DNA of 64,000 nt from Epiperipatus broadwayi (taxonomy: Eukaryota > Onychophora > Udeonychophora > Euonychophora > Peripatidae). Shown here piece by piece: positions 60,977 to 64,000 of this stretch. How positions within the stretch are numbered: position 1 is the first letter of the stretch; each line of letters opens with the position of its first letter. The translations under genes were made by a program, and so were the position numbers. The notes beneath the pieces are model-generated. The model had not been told where the DNA came from, made no database searches, and saw only the letters and a program-made list of their open reading frames with translations. The stretch lies in contig JAQFVV010012512.1 of NCBI GenBank assembly GCA_028023455.1, positions 3,441,935 to 3,505,934 of the forward strand, written 5' to 3'.

Positions 60977-62774
60977 ATGACCTCAGAAAATATCAAAAAA
61001 TGAAAATATAAACAAGAAAATAGAAGGTTTCAGAAGGAATGGGTAGAAAAATTTGTTTTTATTGATAATTTGGAAAGTTGTTGGATCTTGTTTGTAAAGT
61101 TACAATTGCAAATTTCAAAATAGGCAATTTACACTGACATTAATAACTAAGCCATGTTCATTTTTCAACTCAATATCCACACAATTCAAAATTGTGATCA
61201 GAGAAACTTAAATCATAGCAATTAGATCTTCATAAGCAACAAGGACTCTTGTCTTTATTCTTTTAATCATGAAAATGACAAAGCAAATGAAGCTAGTTTT
61301 TTTATGCTTGAAATATTGCTCATGCCAAATGTCCATATGGAGGAATATTTATTAAAAGAACTTGAAAGAAGTGGTTTAAGTTTTGAATCCAAATAATATA
61401 AAACTGCATAAATTGATCACACAAGTTCCTATGTCAGCTGCACAACTGAGTATGGTATTAGTGAAATTAGTAAAAATGTTAAAAATGGTTTGATGTGTGA
61501 TTTGAAAAATTGTACAGCATTCAGTTTAGTTCTTGATGAGTCTACAGACATTAAAGATATTCCACAATTGGTTGTTTTGGTCCACTATGTTTCTGCAGAT
61601 GTAAATGTGAAGGAAGAAATGTTAGACCTACTAGTTCTTACCAGAACAATTTGCAGAATTGATATCAAAATTGTGCTTGATGTGGTAATAAACAGGTTTA
61701 AATTGCCTCATGTTAAGCTTATAAGTGTTGTGACTGATAGAGTCCCAAACTTAGATCTTATTGGTCTTTTAAACAATGATTATAAAATTCCATGTTTTGT
61801 ATCTTCACTGCATAATTCACCACAAGTATTTCATAATGAAGTACTTAAAAATATGAAAATATGCGGAAAATTGTTTTGTAGATTATGAATTTAATTAGAA
61901 ATGCCAAAACACAATGTCAATTTAAGAACTTTTTAAAAGTGTTAAATAACGAAACAGATTAATTGCTCTGTAATCTCTCCTTAGATTTTTTATAAGATGG
62001 CTGTAAACTTACAATGTTTTGAGCCATTTTGTGGAACTCCTAAATCATATGATAACATACTTAAAAGAAAAAGGAAAAAAAATTATCCAAAATTAGAAAA
62101 TGAAACTTAGTTTTTTGACTAAATGTTTTTTTACAAATATTATGGAACATTTGCAAACACTTAATTTGGCTTTACAAGGAAAGGGGGAAATGATTAGTGA
62201 TTTGTCACTAACTGGATTTAGTTTTGAAGCTAAACTTTGACTTTTTGTACATGATCTTAAGTCCAGAATATTTAATCATTTTCCATGAGGAAAAGCAAAT
62301 ATAATTAATATCAAAAAAGAAAAATTACATGAATATAAAAAAAAAATTGGAAGAATTGCAAGCTATTTTAAATGTACGTTTGAAGATTTGAAAAGTTTTA
62401 AGTCTACATTTGCATACTTTGTGAACCCATTTATTTGTGATATTTATGAAGATGAATTTTCAATTTCTGAAATAATACTTGTTGAAAAAGTGGCTGGGTA
62501 ATTGGAGTTATTAGAGATGAAAGAGAATCGGGCATTGCATTTAGTTCTCTAATTGAATATTGGAAACTCATGGCAGAATCAAAATATCCATATTTAAAGA
62601 AAGCTGCTTGCCATATAATTTCAATTTTTGGTACAGCATATTGTTGGAAGTTGTTGCACTCCACAATGTGAAGTCAAAATATAATTCACAGTTGACCAGT
62701 CAGCATCTCACAGAATTGCTGCAAACAACTTTAAATTGCCAAATTTCAAAGATTTGATCAAAGATCTTCATTAA
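60977..62774 (+). pseudogene. hAT transposase remnant, copy B
   Basis: The family cuts and pastes through an RNase-H-like domain and has given rise to ZBED5/FAM200-type host genes. From the ATG at 60977 the N-terminal piece reads RRFQKEWVEKFVFIDN. The longest open stretch, 61490-61888, holds AFSLVLDESTDIKDIPQLVV with the first catalytic Asp, then VTDRVPNLDLIGLL, where relatives usually have TDGAP and the second Asp, then a HN-containing segment. After stops follow MISDLSLTGFSFEAKL, STFAYFVNPF, and the C-terminal dimerisation part HNVKSKYNSQLTSQHLTELL. Many stops and shifts separate these pieces, so no full protein is possible. It retains the DEST segment deleted from copy A. Order and spacing of the blocks match the family throughout. 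Confidence 0.9.
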
Positions 62775-63018
62775 ACATTATACTTTTTATTAATGAATTT
62801 TTATTATTTTATTTTACTGTTAAAATTTTGAAATAATTGTTTTGTATTTTATTTATTTCTCTTAATTATATATTCTTATATACTTTATGCAGCACTTAAA
62901 ATTTGTGTAAAATATGTCATCACATTAATTGAGTTAAATAAAATTGTATTATATGTATTTATTTTTGTGTACTTAAATAATATGTTGTGCCTCTTTACAA
63001 TATGCGTGCTCATCCCTG

Positions 63019-63026
63019 GTCTATAC
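63019..63026 (+). repeat. hAT copy B target duplication, right
   Basis: GTCTATAC is identical to 59935-59942. Confidence 0.85.
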
Positions 63027-63184
63027 TTTATTGTATTACAACTGAGTTTGATCTCAATTCAATTGGGAATAGTTTCTGCTTACATATGTTTTCTTTTTGA
63101 AAAATATTTCTATAAATTTAAACAGGTTATTTTGATATTTATTAAAAATTAAATAATGTTCATGAATTTATATCAATCCTATGT

Positions 63185-64000
63185 ATCATCATCATCATTA
63201 TCATTCCACTGCAGGATGAAGGTCTCTCCAAGTTCAATCCATCTTCTCTGATCTTTAGCTTTTCTTCTCCACATCACCCCTGCACACTTTCTTATTTCAT
63301 CCATCCATCTCACATGTCATCTCTTTCTGGGTCTTTTACAATCTATTGGAATCCAGTTTAAGATTTCAATTCCATCTTTATCATCTCTTCTAGTACTATG
63401 TCCAGCCCAACTTCATTTCAGTCTTTTAATTTTTTCAATGAGATCAGTAACACCTGTTTGTTTTCTTATCCACATATTGCATTTTCGATCTCTTCTTGTT
63501 ACTCTCAACATGCATCTCTCCATACTTCTTTGAGTGGTCTGAAGTCTCTGTATTGCTCTTGTATTAAGTGTCCAAGTCTCAGATCCATAAGTAAGAACTG
63601 GTAAAACACATTTATTAAAAACCTTCCTTTTCAAGCACATAGGCATATTTCCTTTTACTATCAAGTTATTTCCACCAAAAGCACTCCAACCAAGTTTAAT
63701 TCTATGATTAATTTCATCCATTATGTTTCCATCTGTATTAATAATCTGATCAAGGTATTTGTAGCTGTTAACTTCTTCTAACTCATCATAATCAATCTTT
63801 ATTTTCACATTTTGAGAAAATCCATTAAACATTACTTTAATCTTTTTAACATTTATCTTTATTCCTATTTCCTACTTTCATCTGATAACTCCTGCAACAT
63901 TTCTTGCAGCTCTAAAGCATTATTTACAAAAACAACTACATCATCTGCAAAATCTAAATGACTTAAATAATCTCCATTTACTTTCACTCCTTTAGCTTCC
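63185..64000 (-). pseudogene. RTE-type LINE, RT palm to 3' end, cut by window edge
   Basis: On the minus strand from the right edge: KVNGDYLSHLDFADDVVVFV with the FADD polymerase motif at 63940-63951 (the two catalytic Asp), a frameshift at about 63870, then INVKKIKVMF, YKYLDQIINTDG, RIKLGWSAFG, VLPVLTYGSETWTL, RAMER-like SMERCMLRVTRRDR and RKQTGVTDLIEKIKRLK. These are the RT thumb and connection blocks of RTE-clade elements in the right order. A stop at 63413 is followed by SWAGHSTRRDD, VRWMDEIRKC, RRWIELGETFILQWNDND and a TGA-type microsatellite 3' end (63185-63205), which is usual for RTE. At least one frameshift and two stops make it inactive. The endonuclease and the 5' part of RT would lie beyond 64000. 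Confidence 0.9.

Larger units (their letters stand above)
59943..63018 (+). mobile_element. hAT transposon, copy B (ZBED5/FAM200-like group)
   Basis: The 3,076-bp element lies between perfect 8-bp duplications GTCTATAC. Its right end read inward is CAGGGATGAGCACGC and its left end TAAGAGTGGGCAGATGC, a decayed CAGGGGTG-type terminus. It aligns to copy A (9174-11961, inverted) from end to end. A SINE with its duplication adds 130 bp. Without it the element is about 2.95 kb, about 160 bp longer than copy A. Confidence 0.9.

Overview
This 64 kb window looks like intergenic or intronic DNA from an animal, most likely an invertebrate with a large, AT-rich genome. I recognise no host gene. There are no operons, ribosome binding sites or rRNA, and no open frame longer than about 170 codons. 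Everything protein-like that I can identify comes from decayed transposable elements. The mix (Merlin, mariner and ZBED/hAT DNA transposons, RTE-type and other LINEs, a Ty3-type gag-protease remnant, tRNA-derived SINEs and many fold-back elements) is compatible with a mollusc, flatworm, cnidarian or arthropod. I cannot name the species. Mismatches between the Merlin end repeats are all transitions and several remove CpG, which hints at a germline that methylates CpG (inference).

Layout. 0-9 kb: a 0.4 kb palindrome (2055-2470), an old repeat present twice (2820-3200 and 7140-7530), and between them a Merlin element with both ends (3427-5271). 9.2-12 kb: an inverted hAT element (copy A). 12.4-16.1 kb: two RTE 3'-end fragments, then a minus-strand Ty3-type gag/protease remnant flanked by a 33-bp direct repeat. 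17.9-21.2 kb: a tRNA-related fold-back family, an 11-unit minisatellite, a tRNA-derived SINE and a 5'-truncated LINE with a perfect 15-bp target site duplication. 22-37 kb: mostly unrecognised AT-rich sequence with a few diverged repeats, one compound palindrome, and a perfect 63-bp tandem duplication carrying four ATTTGCAT octamers. 37.5-41 kb: nested and compound palindromes. 46.3-47.1 kb: an internally deleted mariner. 48-58 kb: dense palindromic elements, several built from two tRNA-headed SINE-like units arranged head to head, one of them interrupted by a LINE fragment. 59.9-63.0 kb: hAT copy B with a perfect 8-bp target duplication and a young SINE inside it. 63.2-64 kb: the 3' part of an RTE LINE running off the window.

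The genes do not form a pathway. The window is a layered record of insertions. The clearest evidence comes from comparing copies: hAT copy A preserves the empty site for the SINE in copy B, and copy B preserves the catalytic segment deleted from copy A. The most unusual theme is the abundance of fold-back elements with tRNA-like promoter boxes in their arms.
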